Assembly: GCA_949511625.1 (NCBI GenBank)
Contig: CATFEX010000023.1
Coordinates: 40,677-104,676 of the forward strand
Direction: 5' to 3'
Source: UBA11891 sp003533785
Lineage (GTDB): Bacteria; Bacteroidota; Bacteroidia; Flavobacteriales; Flavobacteriaceae
Length of the DNA: 64,000 bases
A program made the translations under genes and the position numbers. Below are positions 9,915-18,075 of the stretch, in pieces (position 1 is the first letter of the stretch; every line of letters begins with the position of its first letter). Under the pieces are notes generated by a model. It was not told the origin of the DNA and searched no databases. It was given only the letters and a program-made list of their open reading frames with translations.

Positions 9915-10766
9915 ATGTCGGACGAAAAAGGGATTAAAAAAGAAGATACCAATTGGTTTATTAAACTCATAACCCTTGGGGATCGTTTTGACCCACAAGA
10001 TTTCTTTGATCGATTTAAAAAAGCTTTTGTTGAATTTCTGGTTGTATTCTTTGGTGTATTGATATCATTCTCTGTTGAGCGACAGGGGGAAAGTTTTGGT
10101 GACCGCCAAGATGGAATTGAAAACTTGCACAACTTGAGAGAAGAAATTGAAAAAATCAAACTTTATACCCTAGAGTATTCCGAACAAATTGCATGGGTGA
10201 CCGAGATGTATTCAAAACAATACAGTTTGTGGGAGGTAGACAATGACAGTATTTTCTTAGAGCGTTTTGAGGATGAAGAAGGCGAATTTTTCACGGCTCC
10301 CATGAGTTTATACACCCAACGTGATCCCTTTGATCCTCCCCGAGTAACTTATGATGCTATCAAATTAGATGGAACCTTCCGATTGTTGGATACCGATGTA
10401 GGGAAGAAAATGACCGATACTTATGACGGATCTGATCTAAAATACCTTATCGAAAACACTGGCAAAATTGAAGAATCATTTGTAAATCAATTCGTAGATC
10501 GCATAGCCAATCATTGGGTTTTTGATTTGGAGAATGTCGACTTAGAGGACACCTCTTTTTGGGTGAAAAATCGCCGCTACATACAGGCGGATAAGTTTGT
10601 CAAATACAATTTATTTAAGCGTCTCGATTTGTGGAATAATGAAATCGCCTATCAGCTCGAACAATATGTTACTGTCTTGGATGAAAGCATGCAGTTATTG
10701 GATTCAGTGATTACCGAAAAAGACGAAGAGATAGAAATTATTTGGTGGGTGATTGACTATAAATAG
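9915..10766 (+). CDS. Membrane-anchored protein of unknown function
   Basis: I do not recognise a named family with certainty. Of 283 residues, roughly 38-53 (FVEFLVVFFGVLISFS) form one transmembrane helix, followed by a charged, probably coiled-coil stretch (IENLHNLREEIEKIKLYTLE) and a long acidic domain rich in Asp, Glu and aromatics. The layout of an amphipathic N-terminus, a single helix and a cytoplasmic or periplasmic helical domain resembles the Bacteroidota DUF6090 proteins, but this is only an architectural similarity. It starts 32 bases after the AddB-like gene and could be read from the same transcript. Its last 29 bases overlap the convergent crtI gene. Confidence 0.6.
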   Translation: MSDEKGIKKEDTNWFIKLITLGDRFDPQDFFDRFKKAFVEFLVVFFGVLISFSVERQGESFGDRQDGIENLHNLREEIEKIKLYTLEYSEQIAWVTEMYSKQYSLWEVDNDSIFLERFEDEEGEFFTAPMSLYTQRDPFDPPRVTYDAIKLDGTFRLLDTDVGKKMTDTYDGSDLKYLIENTGKIEESFVNQFVDRIANHWVFDLENVDLEDTSFWVKNRRYIQADKFVKYNLFKRLDLWNNEIAYQLEQYVTVLDESMQLLDSVITEKDEEIEIIWWVIDYK

Positions 10767-12222
10767 CTTCTTCGATTAGTCCAGACACTATTTTTCCGGA
10801 AATCAAAGCTGGTGGTACGCCCGGTCCAGGGACAGTAAGTTGCCCACTGAAAAAAAGTCCTTCCACTTTTTTACTTTTAAGTTTTGGTCGTAAAAAAGCT
10901 GTTTGCATAAGGGTGTTGGCCAATCCATAGGCATTTCCCTTATAGGAATTGTATTCACTAATAAAATCTTTGACACAGAACGATTCTTGAAACAGTATGT
11001 GGGATTTAATCTCTTGTTGAGTCAATCGTTCCATTCGTGCCATCACGATATCGAAATATTTTTCCCTAAGTTCGGAGTTGTCTTCAATACCTGGAGCTAT
11101 CGGGATGAGTAGGAAAAGAGCTTCTTTTCCTTCAGGGGCCATCGTGGGATCAGTGATAGAGGGGAAATTGGCATAAAATAGAGGGTCAGTCGGCCACTCT
11201 GGGTTGTCATAAATTTGTTGCGCATGGCGGTCAAAATCCACATCAAAAAACAGGGTATGGTGAGTTACCCTATCTAATTTTTTATCCAAGCCAACATAAA
11301 ATAAAAGAGAGCTGGGAGCAAATGTTTTTTTGGCCCAATAATTTTCACTGTAAACTCGATACTTTGGGGGCAATAATGTTTCGGTATGATGGTAATCGGC
11401 ACCACTCAAAACAAAGTCTGCTTCGATTGTTTTTCCCTGGGTCTCAATTCCGCTGGCACGTCCTTGATTTACAAGTATATGTTCTACTGGACTGTTCGTA
11501 TGAAAGATCACACCCAGTTCTTTAGCTAACGATACCATGCCCTCTACGATAGAATACATGCCTTTGTCAGGATGCCAGGTCCCTAAACCAAAATCAGCGA
11601 AATTCATGAAGTTATAGAATGCCGGAGTGTTTTGTGGCTTGGCCCCTAGGAATAAAACTGGAAATTGCAAAATTTGACGCAGTTTGGGGTTCTTGAATTC
11701 TCGCGTGACATCTCTTTTAATGTTACTAAAGAAGTAGCGGATTTTTTTGATGGTAGTGGTGGTAATTAATTCCAGAGGCGAGATCCCAGGTCGATAGACT
11801 AAGTCGGTGATAGCAATGTTGTAATTATTTTGAGCTTGATTGATAAAGGATTTGAGTTTTTTTCCACTCCCTTTTTCTACGGCTTCGAATGCAGTGTAAA
11901 TCTTATCTAGAGAATCTCCAATCGAGATACTGTTATTTTCTCCAAAATAGACTTGATAACCGGGGTCAAGGCGGTCTATTTTGTAATAGTCTGATGGTTT
12001 TTTGCCAAAATCGGCAAAGAATTTTTCAAACACATCGGGCATCCAATACCAGGAAGGTCCCATATCAAATGTGAATCCGTCTCTCTTTAGCTGACGAGCC
12101 CTTCCGCCTAGGGAATGATTTTTTTCAAATACCTCTACATCGTGTCCCATTTGCGCCAAATAACTGGCGGCAGAAAGCGAAGAAAAGCCACTTCCTAGAA
12201 TGAGAATTTTTCTTTTCATCAT
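10738..12222 (-). CDS. crtI: Phytoene desaturase
   Basis: This FAD-dependent CrtI-family desaturase would convert phytoene to lycopene at the membrane. It is 494 residues. The dinucleotide fold is ILILGSGFSSLSAASYLA at the N-terminus, followed by VEVFEKNHSLGGRA, and the C-terminal FAD motif is SGQLTVPGPGVPPALISG. I set the start at the double ATG at 12222, preceded by an AT-rich leader; an upstream in-frame extension of 28 residues overlaps the channel gene and shows no family similarity. The channel gene ends 40 bases upstream, so read-through is likely. The other carotenoid genes are divergent, beginning at 13329. Confidence 0.85.
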   Translation of the reverse strand: MMKRKILILGSGFSSLSAASYLAQMGHDVEVFEKNHSLGGRARQLKRDGFTFDMGPSWYWMPDVFEKFFADFGKKPSDYYKIDRLDPGYQVYFGENNSISIGDSLDKIYTAFEAVEKGSGKKLKSFINQAQNNYNIAITDLVYRPGISPLELITTTTIKKIRYFFSNIKRDVTREFKNPKLRQILQFPVLFLGAKPQNTPAFYNFMNFADFGLGTWHPDKGMYSIVEGMVSLAKELGVIFHTNSPVEHILVNQGRASGIETQGKTIEADFVLSGADYHHTETLLPPKYRVYSENYWAKKTFAPSSLLFYVGLDKKLDRVTHHTLFFDVDFDRHAQQIYDNPEWPTDPLFYANFPSITDPTMAPEGKEALFLLIPIAPGIEDNSELREKYFDIVMARMERLTQQEIKSHILFQESFCVKDFISEYNSYKGNAYGLANTLMQTAFLRPKLKSKKVEGLFFSGQLTVPGPGVPPALISGKIVSGLIEEAIYSQSPTK

Positions 12223-12262
12223 TAAACAAAGATAAGGAAATACTGGTAGGAGAAGTGTTTGG

Positions 12263-12967
12263 CTATCGCTCTTTTCTTCGTTTAGCGGCAATGATTTCTT
12301 CAACAAAAGAAGCGCTAATAATCCCTGTTGGGATGGCCACTACTCCAATACCAACTAAAGAAATAACCGCAGCAAAGGCTTTGCCACCCACGGTTATGGG
12401 ATACACATCTCCATAACCCACTGTGGCCAAGGATACCGTTGCCCACCAAATTGATTCTGTGATACTTCCAAACTTTTCTGGTTGCGCTTCGTTTTCCAAA
12501 AAGTAGATGGCGGAAGCAGAAAATAAGATGGTTAGTATGGAGAGAAATAGAGTGAACTTTAATTCGTTTCGAACAGCAGAGAGAGCTTGAATAAATAATT
12601 TTAAAGATGCACTATCTCTCCCTAATTTAAAAATCCGTGTCAGTCTAAACAAACGTAAAATTCGCACGAAACGCCCGTCAACCTTAATAAACTGGTTGAG
12701 ATAGAAAGGTAGTATTGAAATCAAATCGATCAATCCAAAGGTGCTAAACATATATTTAGTGGCTCCTCTGACTCCTTCATTTTTGAATCCTACAACAACT
12801 CGAAATAGATATTCAAAAGAAAAAATAGCAATAGAAAAGGTTTCAAAAACATAAAAATAGCTGTGATACATTTCACGTATAGATACATGGGATTCCAAGA
12901 TCATCGCAATGACATTGGCAATAATAAGACTATAAATAAATTTATCGAAAGTGGCTGAAATCTTCAT
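12263..12967 (-). CDS. Voltage-gated potassium channel
   Basis: This is a 234-residue six-helix ion channel subunit. Helices S1 to S3 lie at about 10-26, 37-59 and 72-90. S4 (RFVRILRLFRLTRIFKLGR, 99-117) has Arg or Lys at every third position, typical of a voltage sensor. The selectivity filter TVGYGD is at 182-187 between S5 (about 137-158) and S6 (about 198-222). It would form a tetramer in the inner membrane. The ATG directly abuts the stop of a tiny upstream reading frame and is preceded by AGGAG four bases away, an unusually strong Shine-Dalgarno for this phylum. It lies upstream of crtI; a functional link is not evident. Confidence 0.9.
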   Translation of the reverse strand: MKISATFDKFIYSLIIANVIAMILESHVSIREMYHSYFYVFETFSIAIFSFEYLFRVVVGFKNEGVRGATKYMFSTFGLIDLISILPFYLNQFIKVDGRFVRILRLFRLTRIFKLGRDSASLKLFIQALSAVRNELKFTLFLSILTILFSASAIYFLENEAQPEKFGSITESIWWATVSLATVGYGDVYPITVGGKAFAAVISLVGIGVVAIPTGIISASFVEEIIAAKRRKER

Positions 12968-13102
12968 TTAGCTCCTCATATCTTTTAGAATTACGATTAA
13001 AACAATGGCTGAGGTAATGATAACAGTAATGGCTACAGAAGTTGGTGTCATATTTAATGTAATAGTCTTCCAAAAGTAATAAAAATTACCAGCAAAAATC
13101 AT
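12968..13102 (-). CDS. Possible small membrane protein (44 aa)
   Basis: This 44-codon reading frame has a strongly hydrophobic C-terminal half (VAITVIITSAIVLIVILKD), so the product would be a single-pass micropeptide. Its TAA is immediately followed by the ATG of the potassium channel with no intervening base, an arrangement suited to translational coupling. An internal ATG would give a 27-residue version. No family is recognised. Against it: it is short, and the AGGAG at its end would serve the channel gene even if this frame were untranslated. Confidence 0.35.
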   Translation of the reverse strand: MIFAGNFYYFWKTITLNMTPTSVAITVIITSAIVLIVILKDMRS

Positions 13103-13103
13103 A

Positions 13104-13231
13104 TTGTTTAATCATTTGTATTTCAATGGGTTATTCATTTTGTTTAATGAAATAACAAAAAAGATAAAAAATTGTTTAAGCTTTATTTGTTTTGTACAGA
13201 CTTTTTTATTTATATTTAAACAAGTTTAAAT
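13104..13231. promoter_or_regulatory. Repeat-rich control region between the two carotenoid units
   Basis: The stretch 13103-13328 lies between the leftward channel-crtI unit and the rightward crtA operon. It contains TTGTTTAA at 13104-13111, 13140-13147 and 13172-13179, and the same motif inverted at 13216-13223. The last copy is part of a palindrome ATTTAAAC-AA-GTTTAAAT (13214-13231). Spacings between copies are 36, 32 and 44 bases. A possible rightward promoter is TTTG (13186-13189) with TATATTTA (13211-13218), so the last copy overlaps the -7 region. The likely reading is an operator array for one regulator of both directions; the regulator is not in the window. Confidence 0.5.
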
Positions 13232-13244
13232 TCAATTTGGTTTC

Positions 13245-13310
13245 AAACGCCTCTGCATTTTACTTCCATAAGTCAAATTCTAAAATCCAAGTCAGAGGCG
13301 TTTTCTTTTT
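13245..13310 (+). terminator. Long-loop hairpin with U-tract in the crtA leader
   Basis: The 11-base arms AAACGCCTCTG (13245-13255) and CAGAGGCGTTT (13293-13303) are perfectly complementary, enclose a 37-base loop and are followed by TTTTCTTTTT. This is a terminator-like structure placed about 20 bases before the crtA ATG and downstream of the candidate promoter. It could attenuate the operon or end a short leader RNA. Confidence 0.5.
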
Positions 13311-13328
13311 CACTGTATCTTTATCGTC

Positions 13329-14033
13329 ATGAAACTACACGAGGCCAAAGCATCTGTCTTTATTGATATATTCCGATTTAATACAAATCGGTTTTGGGCT
13401 TTCAAGCAAATGATATTGGGCCCCAGAGCAATTGCAAATGTCAAAGGACTAGGTTTCTATCGTTTTTTAGGGACAGGAGGTGGAATGGGCTTTAGTTTGC
13501 GACCTGATTTTGGCACCTATGCTGTTCTCACCCAATGGGATGATCCTGAGGATTATAAAAAATTCATTGCAACACATTCCTATTGGGCTACCTATCAACG
13601 GCATGCTACTCAACAGCGTACACTCCACCTAGTCCCTGTTCAAAGCCACGGAAAATGGGACCAATCCAACCCTTTCGTATCTAGTATTATAAAAGACTTG
13701 GAAGTTGGGGATGCTCCTGTAGCTATTGTCACACGAGCAACAGTCAATTGGAATCGTCTATTCTCCTTTTGGCGTGCCGTTCCCAACGCCGCTAAAAGCA
13801 TTGAATCAGCTACCGATGTGCTCTACTATAAAGGGATAGGAGAGTGGCCTTGGGTGCAACAAGCCACCGTCAGTATTTGGAAAAATTTTGATGCTGTTAA
13901 TGCCTATGCTTATAAGAATCGAGATCATGCAGATATTGTTCAGAAAACACGACTTAAAAAATGGTACAAAGAAGATCTTTTTTCTAGATTTGTTGTGAAA
14001 AAAGACACTCATTTTCAACCCATCATAGTGTGA
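13329..14033 (+). CDS. crtA: CrtA-family carotenoid oxygenase (probable 2-hydroxylase)
   Basis: This 234-residue protein resembles the spheroidene monooxygenase (CrtA) family: RFNTNRFWAFKQMILGP near the N-terminus, FYRFLGTGGGMGFSLRPDF, and a paired His/Tyr-rich centre (SYWATYQRHATQQ). In the myxol-producing flavobacterial strain P99-3 a CrtA homologue acts as a carotenoid 2-hydroxylase, and association with CrtD and CruF here favours that role over the purple-bacterial keto-forming one. It is the first gene of a tightly overlapping operon: its TGA shares four bases with the crtD start. Substrate assignment is inference. Confidence 0.75.
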   Translation: MKLHEAKASVFIDIFRFNTNRFWAFKQMILGPRAIANVKGLGFYRFLGTGGGMGFSLRPDFGTYAVLTQWDDPEDYKKFIATHSYWATYQRHATQQRTLHLVPVQSHGKWDQSNPFVSSIIKDLEVGDAPVAIVTRATVNWNRLFSFWRAVPNAAKSIESATDVLYYKGIGEWPWVQQATVSIWKNFDAVNAYAYKNRDHADIVQKTRLKKWYKEDLFSRFVVKKDTHFQPIIV

Positions 14034-15502
14034 AAAAAGCCCTTGTCATTGGTGCCGGAATCGGCGGATTAGCTACTAGCATCCGATTGGCGAAGAAGGG
14101 ATATCGTGTAAGCGTTTTTGAAAAAAATGACTATCCAGGAGGCAAGCTCTCAACTTTTACTCTTGGACAGTATCGGTTTGATGCAGGGCCCTCTTTATTT
14201 ACTATGCCTCATTTTGTGACCGATTTGTTCACTCTAGCCGGGGAAACACCAAGCGAACATTTCACCTACAAAAAAAAAGACATTCATTGCGAGTACTTTT
14301 GGGAAGACGGTACCCGCTTGACAGCCTATTCCGATCGGAATCGATTTTGTCAAACCGTTGAAGAACAACTCGACGTCCCGGCACAAACCATTCACAACTA
14401 TTTAGAAAGGGCCCAAAAGAAATTTGACCTAACAGCTCCGCTGTTCTTGGAAAAATCCCTTCATAAATTAGGAACCTATTTTAATAAAGAAACTAGAAAA
14501 GCCCTACTTGGACTGGGGAGTTTGGAACTATTTAAAAGTCTTCATCAGGTAAATAAAGAACAGCTAAAAAACCCCTATCTGATTCAATTCTTCAATCGAT
14601 TTGCAACCTACAATGGCTCAGATCCCTACCAAACTTCTGGTATTATGAGCTTGGTTCAGCACTTAGAAGAACATTACGGTACGTTTATACCAAATCACGG
14701 AATGGGAGCCATTACTGAAAGTTTATTTCAATTGGCACAGCGTATGGGCGTTGAATTTCACTTGGGACAATCGGTAGACTCTATTGTGATAGAAAACAAA
14801 AGAGCAGTAGGGATCAAAGTGGGGAATCAGCGACAAAAGGCCGATCTGGTGGTTAGCAATATGGATGTAGTGCCTACTTACAAACATCTTTTACCAAATC
14901 AAAAACAACCCAAACGTACCCTTGAGCAAGAAAGGTCTAGTTCTGCTCTTATTTTCTATTGGGGAATTAAAAAATCATTTCCAAAGCTCAACCTTCATAA
15001 TATCTTTTTTTCCCAAAATTATTCGAAAGAATTTCAGGCTATATTTCAAGATAAAACCCTTTCTGGAGACCCTACGGTGTATGTGAACATAACCTCAAAG
15101 GATGTTCTTTCAGACGCGCCAGCGGGTTGTGAAAATTGGTTTGTTATGATCAATGCTCCAGCCGACAATGGACAGGATTGGGATGCGCTAATTGCTCAAA
15201 CAAGGATTAAAGTATTGGAAAAATTGAGCCGAATTTTAGGACAGGATATCGCTTCTTTAATAGAAGAAGAAACACACTTGTCTCCCCCCTTGATAGCTCA
15301 AAAAACAGCCTCCTACCGGGGGGCTCTTTACGGTGCTTCAAGTAACAATCGAATGAGTGCTTTTCTTCGTCACCCTAATTTTTCTAGGACGATAGATAAT
15401 CTCTATTTCTGTGGAGGGAGTGTTCATCCCGGTGGGGGTATACCCCTCTGCTTGCTTTCTGCAAGAATAACCGCCGACATGATTCCTGATGTTCATGCTT
15501 AA
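14030..15502 (+). CDS. crtD: Carotenoid 3,4-desaturase, CrtD-like
   Basis: A second CrtI-superfamily FAD desaturase, 490 residues. The N-terminal Rossmann motif is VIGAGIGGLATSIRLA, then VSVFEKNDYPGGKLS; the C-terminal FAD motif is YFCGGSVHPGGGIPLCLLSA. Sitting between crtA and cruF, it is best read as the 1-hydroxycarotenoid 3,4-desaturase (CrtD) acting after CruF hydration, while the separate desaturase at 10738 is CrtI. The start is GTG at 14030, within the crtA stop (GTGTGA). The product should be membrane-associated. Confidence 0.78.
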   Translation: MKKALVIGAGIGGLATSIRLAKKGYRVSVFEKNDYPGGKLSTFTLGQYRFDAGPSLFTMPHFVTDLFTLAGETPSEHFTYKKKDIHCEYFWEDGTRLTAYSDRNRFCQTVEEQLDVPAQTIHNYLERAQKKFDLTAPLFLEKSLHKLGTYFNKETRKALLGLGSLELFKSLHQVNKEQLKNPYLIQFFNRFATYNGSDPYQTSGIMSLVQHLEEHYGTFIPNHGMGAITESLFQLAQRMGVEFHLGQSVDSIVIENKRAVGIKVGNQRQKADLVVSNMDVVPTYKHLLPNQKQPKRTLEQERSSSALIFYWGIKKSFPKLNLHNIFFSQNYSKEFQAIFQDKTLSGDPTVYVNITSKDVLSDAPAGCENWFVMINAPADNGQDWDALIAQTRIKVLEKLSRILGQDIASLIEEETHLSPPLIAQKTASYRGALYGASSNNRMSAFLRHPNFSRTIDNLYFCGGSVHPGGGIPLCLLSARITADMIPDVHA

Positions 15503-16151
15503 AGTCAACTCCATAACCCCTTATACCTTATCCATAGGCTTGATCTGGTTGTTTCATATATCAGGTATTTTAGGGATCATCTATGGTGACTCACGCTGGT
15601 TTGTTGAGGCGACTCCTCTAAATCTGGCAGTCTCTTTTGTTTTGTTGCTGTGGCAAGGATATCAAAAGAAAAATTTTTTGTGGATTTGTTTTCTCTGTTT
15701 TTTTGTAGGCATGAGCACGGAATGGTTAGGAGTACAATACGGTCTTATTTTTGGAAATTATCAATATGGACAGATGTTGGGGCCCAAAATAAAAGGCGTT
15801 CCATGGTTGATCGGGGCCAATTGGGTAATTGTAGTCTTTTGCACAGGTATGGTGGCCAGAGAATTGACCGAAAATCGTTGGTTACGCGCCTTATTAGGTA
15901 CAGCAATGATGGTTTTTTTGGATGTACTGATCGAACCCATAGCTCCCATTTTGGACTTTTGGACTTTTGCTGGAGGTGAAGCCCCATATCAAAATTATTT
16001 GGGTTGGGCCTTGGTTGGGTTTCCCTTGCAGATGGTTTTCCATTTTTCTAAACTAGAACTTAAGGGATGGTTTTATCACAATCTATATTTGCTTCAATTG
16101 CTCTTCTTTATGATTTTGCTTTTGCGTCTTAATTCACTGCCTGACTTCTAA
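15489..16151 (+). CDS. cruF: Carotenoid 1,2-hydratase, CruF family
   Basis: This integral membrane protein of the CruF/DUF422 family is 220 residues with about six to seven hydrophobic helices. The segment EWLGVQYGLIFGNYQYGQ, the later GVPWLIGANWVIVV and DVLIEPIAPILDFWTF are characteristic and contain the acidic residues thought to activate water. It would add water to the psi end of a monocyclic carotene, giving a 1'-hydroxy group for CrtD to act beside. The ATG at 15489 overlaps the crtD end by 14 bases; ATG 15495 is also possible. It completes the crtA-crtD-cruF operon. Confidence 0.82.
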   Translation: MFMLKVNSITPYTLSIGLIWLFHISGILGIIYGDSRWFVEATPLNLAVSFVLLLWQGYQKKNFLWICFLCFFVGMSTEWLGVQYGLIFGNYQYGQMLGPKIKGVPWLIGANWVIVVFCTGMVARELTENRWLRALLGTAMMVFLDVLIEPIAPILDFWTFAGGEAPYQNYLGWALVGFPLQMVFHFSKLELKGWFYHNLYLLQLLFFMILLLRLNSLPDF

Positions 16152-16173
16152 AAGGAACTTGTATTTTTATCTC

Positions 16174-16686
16174 ATGAAACATTTGCTGGTTCCCTTTATT
16201 TTATTCGTTTCGGTAGTGGCCTGTGGTCCCAAAAACAAAACATCCATACAAACAAAAAACCAAACGAAAGACACCATACTCTTTACGCTTTCTTCAAAGC
16301 CAGCAAGACTTGTTATAGTTCCTGAAAACCTCTATGCCAAACTCGACATCGACGAATGGGAGGCACTCACTCGATGGACTGATGACTTTGAAGATTTCAC
16401 TGCCCTAGACACCAAGGGAGTTACCTCTTTTTTGGAAGCCTTAGAGGTACAAACAAAAACTTTTTACAAGACAAAATTTCCTCCAGAATTTGAAATCCAT
16501 CCTGTCCGAAGCCGACTGAAGGTCGTTTTGATGCAGATTCAAAAGGCAAAATTTTATGCATCTACACAGCAATTAGACAGATTAGAACCAGCCCTAGACA
16601 CCATGTACTTTCAATACAATAATTTTTTAAATAGGATTATTGACTTGGGAGATGAAGTGAGTTTGGAAGTAGCAGAAGAAGACTAG
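16174..16686 (+). CDS. Hypothetical lipoprotein
   Basis: This 170-residue protein begins with a lipoprotein signal: MKHLLVPFILFVSVVACGPK has a lipobox ending in Cys near residue 17. The mature part is largely helical and acidic with no recognised domain (DIDEWEALTRWTDDFEDFTA). I use the ATG at 16174 because the upstream TTG adds residues before a clean signal peptide. It starts 22 bases after cruF and may be a distal member of that transcript. Its end overlaps the convergent helical gene by four bases. Function unknown. Confidence 0.65.
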   Translation: MKHLLVPFILFVSVVACGPKNKTSIQTKNQTKDTILFTLSSKPARLVIVPENLYAKLDIDEWEALTRWTDDFEDFTALDTKGVTSFLEALEVQTKTFYKTKFPPEFEIHPVRSRLKVVLMQIQKAKFYASTQQLDRLEPALDTMYFQYNNFLNRIIDLGDEVSLEVAEED

Positions 16687-17120
16687 AACCAAGAAGATTT
16701 AATTCTAGATTCTGATTTTTTTTCAAAACGGGTAAGCGTTTGTACAGCATCTTTAAGCTTTTGAATAAGGGAATCTAACTGAATTTTTGTCGTTTCAATT
16801 CCTTCCAATAAACCGATAATCTGAACGTCAATATCTAGGCAGTTTTCAAAACTTGTTTTTTGAGAATCCTGTAATGAGGCTACCAACCGTTGCTCCATTT
16901 GGACTCCTTTTATATGCGTGATATCTGTATCCTGTTGGAAACTGCGTAATTGCACTTCCAATTCCTGAAAATAATGATGGCGTAAACGAGCTTGTCGGTG
17001 AAGAAAACGTTGTACTTCGGTAGGATGGCGTCCCTCAGCAGTTTTGAGATATTCTAGCTTCGAACTCTTGAGTAATCCAAGGGCTCGAATCAATTGATTT
17101 ATATGCAATTTTACAGCCAT
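16683..17120 (-). CDS. Small helical hypothetical protein
   Basis: This 145-residue, probably all-helical cytoplasmic protein has no signal peptide and many Lys, Glu and Gln residues in heptad-like spacing (FLHRQARLRHHYFQELEVQL and DSLIQKLKDAVQTLTRFEKK). The pattern could be a four-helix bundle like the DUF2383/ferritin-like proteins, but I cannot show the metal ligands, so this is a weak suggestion. The coding frame is intact, with ATG at 17120. It is 50 bases downstream of the epimerase-like gene on the same strand. Confidence 0.6.
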   Translation of the reverse strand: MAVKLHINQLIRALGLLKSSKLEYLKTAEGRHPTEVQRFLHRQARLRHHYFQELEVQLRSFQQDTDITHIKGVQMEQRLVASLQDSQKTSFENCLDIDVQIIGLLEGIETTKIQLDSLIQKLKDAVQTLTRFEKKSESRIKSSWF

Positions 17121-17169
17121 AACAATCTAAATGTAAGATAATCAATAGGCTAGTGACATTATAAAGGAT

Positions 17170-17985
17170 TTATTCTATCAACAACTTTTCAACGATAAAT
17201 GAAAAATCGTAGTCGGATACGAAGCGATTACTGCTTATTTTTTTTGGATATTTTGTTTGTTGATCAAATTTGAGAGGTGGAATTTCCCATTGATATGCCA
17301 ACTGTGAGTAGTAGTCTTCTTTGATGGGATGATAAGGACTAACCAGATTATAACAGTGCTGTTTCTTCTGCGTCAACAGGACTTTTTCTAAGCCTGCAAG
17401 AACATCTATTTGATGTATTAAATTGACTGGGTTTAGCCCTGCCTCAATTCTAGAACGCATCCGCAAACGGTGAATGGGATGCCGATCGGGTCCGATTAGC
17501 CCGCCAAGACGAAGAATGATAATCGTGTCTGGAAAATTGTTAATAAGTGCCTGTTCAACCTCAATTAATTGTAGACCCGAAAGCGTATTAGGATGGCATT
17601 GAGAATCTTCATTCAATTTTCCTTGGGCTTGACCGTACACAGAAATACTACTGGTAAAAATTATTTTTTCAAGCTTGTATTTCTTTAACTGTGAAATCAA
17701 AGGGGTTATTTTTGCTACAAAATTGGACGTTTGATCAGTACGAAGTCCTGGAGGGATCGCGATGAGCAAGATATTTATATGCTCAAAAAACGTTAAATCT
17801 CCAATCCAGCTTCCTTCTTTGAGTTGGAACGGATAACCTTCAATTCCAAATGCCATGAGTTCCTTTGCCTTTTCAGCTTGTGTCCGCGTTCCCTTAACAA
17901 AAGCTCCTTGGCGCACCAATTTACTTCCTAAGGCTGTACCTAACCAACCACAGCCTATAATTCCAAGACGAATATGATTAAACAT
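17170..17985 (-). CDS. NAD(P)-binding epimerase-like protein (YeeZ-like)
   Basis: A 271-residue extended SDR/YeeZ-like protein. The Rossmann motif is IGIIGCGWLGTALGSKLV (written on the protein as LGIIGCGWLGTALGS), and IIFTSSISVYGQ supplies the Ser and Tyr-like positions of the SDR active site. ILRLGGLIGPDRHP is the substrate-side loop. The exact substrate is unknown; relatives are annotated as nucleotide-sugar epimerases or NADP-binding proteins. It is cytoplasmic and divergent from the CBS-domain gene, with 90 bases between starts. Confidence 0.7.
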   Translation of the reverse strand: MFNHIRLGIIGCGWLGTALGSKLVRQGAFVKGTRTQAEKAKELMAFGIEGYPFQLKEGSWIGDLTFFEHINILLIAIPPGLRTDQTSNFVAKITPLISQLKKYKLEKIIFTSSISVYGQAQGKLNEDSQCHPNTLSGLQLIEVEQALINNFPDTIIILRLGGLIGPDRHPIHRLRMRSRIEAGLNPVNLIHQIDVLAGLEKVLLTQKKQHCYNLVSPYHPIKEDYYSQLAYQWEIPPLKFDQQTKYPKKISSNRFVSDYDFSFIVEKLLIE

Positions 17986-18075
17986 TTACAAGCACTATAT
18001 ATGAGATTAATTAAAAACAAATAAAAACATTACATATTTTTTAGTATCTTACTAGAACCATTAAAAATTAGCATC

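Noticed and set aside
12223..12306. 28-residue N-terminal extension of crtI
   Set aside because: It overlaps the channel gene, and the conserved FAD motif starts a few residues after the ATG pair at 12222.
12263..12967. Proteorhodopsin or light-sensor role for the membrane gene beside crtI
   Set aside because: The TVGYGD filter and the Arg-rich S4 identify a potassium channel; no rhodopsin gene is present in the window.
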